NCBI GenBank assembly: GCA_037131165.1
Contig: JBAXRO010000100.1
Span: 1 to 5,566, forward strand
Direction: 5' to 3'
Length of the DNA stretch: 5,566 nt
Source: WLNJ01 sp037131165
GTDB lineage: Bacteria; Actinomycetota; Thermoleophilia; Solirubrobacterales; Solirubrobacteraceae
Positions within the stretch are counted from its first letter, which is position 1; every line of letters begins with the position of its first letter. This document shows positions 5,278 through 5,566 of the stretch, one piece after another. The position numbers and the translations under genes are program-made. Below the pieces are notes generated by a model. The model had not been told where the DNA came from, ran no database searches, and saw only the letters and a program-made list of their open reading frames with translations.

Positions 5278-5566
5278 GTGCGTGACTCACCGTTCCGTCG
5301 GCGGCGGGTCGTGCTGGCACTGCTCGTCTGTGCCTCGCTCGTCCTGCTGACCGCCAGTTTCGGGTCCGCCGACGGCGGCCCCTTGCAGCCGGTCCGAAGT
5401 GCGGCAATGGTCGTGCTCGGCCCGGTGGGTGAGGTGGCCAACACCGTTTTCAAGCCGGTCCGGGACCTGTTCGGCTGGGTCGGCTCGACTCTCGAAGCCA
5501 AGGACGATGCCCAGCGCCTGCGGACGGAGCGGGACGAGCTGAGGACGCAGGTCGTCGATGGCCGCG
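5278..5566 (+). CDS. mreC: Rod shape-determining protein MreC, N-terminal part (3' end outside window)
   Basis: The first 96 residues of a protein that runs off the window. The layout is that of MreC, the bitopic periplasmic/extracytoplasmic scaffold that links MreB and MreD with the elongation PBP. A short basic cytoplasmic head (MRDSPFRRRR, 1-10) is followed by one membrane helix at about 11-28 (VVLALLVCASLVLLTASF). A juxtamembrane segment with PLQPVRSAAMVVLGPVGEVAN and VFKPVRDLFGWVGS comes next; this pattern precedes the coiled coil in MreC. The coiled coil begins at about residue 71 (TLEAKDDAQRLRTERDELRT). The beta-rich C-terminal domain is beyond the edge. The call rests on this architecture and on the place directly after mreB, both strong. 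The GTG start has AAGGA 10 bases upstream. Confidence 0.92.
   Translation, partial: MRDSPFRRRRVVLALLVCASLVLLTASFGSADGGPLQPVRSAAMVVLGPVGEVANTVFKPVRDLFGWVGSTLEAKDDAQRLRTERDELRTQVVDGR

Noticed and set aside
5246..5350. 34-codon frame from an ATG between mreB and mreC
   Set aside because: It overlaps the mreC start in another frame, has no SD and gives a Cys/Ser/Arg-rich peptide without structure. The GTG at 5278 with AAGGA upstream is a better start for mreC.
1..5566. Search for CRISPR repeats, insertion sequences, tRNA or rRNA genes, and defence or toxin modules
   Set aside because: None is seen. The window is filled with housekeeping genes with uniform composition and no sign of transfer.

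Overview
This is a compact, all-plus-strand stretch of a high-G+C bacterial chromosome. It carries eight protein genes: the end of valS, folC, a 37-residue membrane peptide, a membrane zinc-ribbon protein, ndk, maf, mreB and the start of mreC. The G+C content, frequent GTG starts and the order valS-folC-(membrane gene)-ndk point to an actinobacterium. Because mreBCD is present, and maf sits between ndk and mreB, I infer a deep actinobacterial lineage such as Thermoleophilia (Solirubrobacterales-like). That placement rests on gene order and protein style, not on a database comparison.

Region 1 (1-2264) is a tightly coupled run. valS overlaps folC by four bases (GTGA), and folC overlaps a small membrane-peptide gene in the same way. 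The small gene is only 37 codons, so a normal length cut-off would miss it. Region 2 (2265-3039) is a 103-base gap with a possible promoter and a 12-base palindrome, followed by a protein with two membrane segments, four CxxC zinc knuckles and a long basic, disordered tail. Region 3 (3100-4097) is ndk and maf, 20 bases apart. A perfect 14-bp inverted repeat lies just inside the maf reading frame. Region 4 (4098-5566) starts with an 86-base gap holding a likely -10 box and a 10-bp hairpin in the mreB leader, followed by mreB and mreC; mreC runs off the window.

Most products are housekeeping. ValRS charges tRNA-Val. FolC makes and polyglutamylates folate. Ndk balances nucleoside triphosphates, and Maf removes non-canonical or excess nucleotides. 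MreB and MreC are the cytoskeletal and periplasmic scaffold parts of the elongasome, which guides side-wall peptidoglycan synthesis. The genes past the right edge would be expected to be mreD, a class B PBP and rodA (inference).

I see no mobile element, CRISPR array, tRNA, rRNA or defence system. The items most worth a second look are the unannotated-size membrane peptide, the zinc-ribbon protein that occupies the usual slot between folC and ndk, and three strong hairpins placed at or near starts (folC, maf and the mreB leader).
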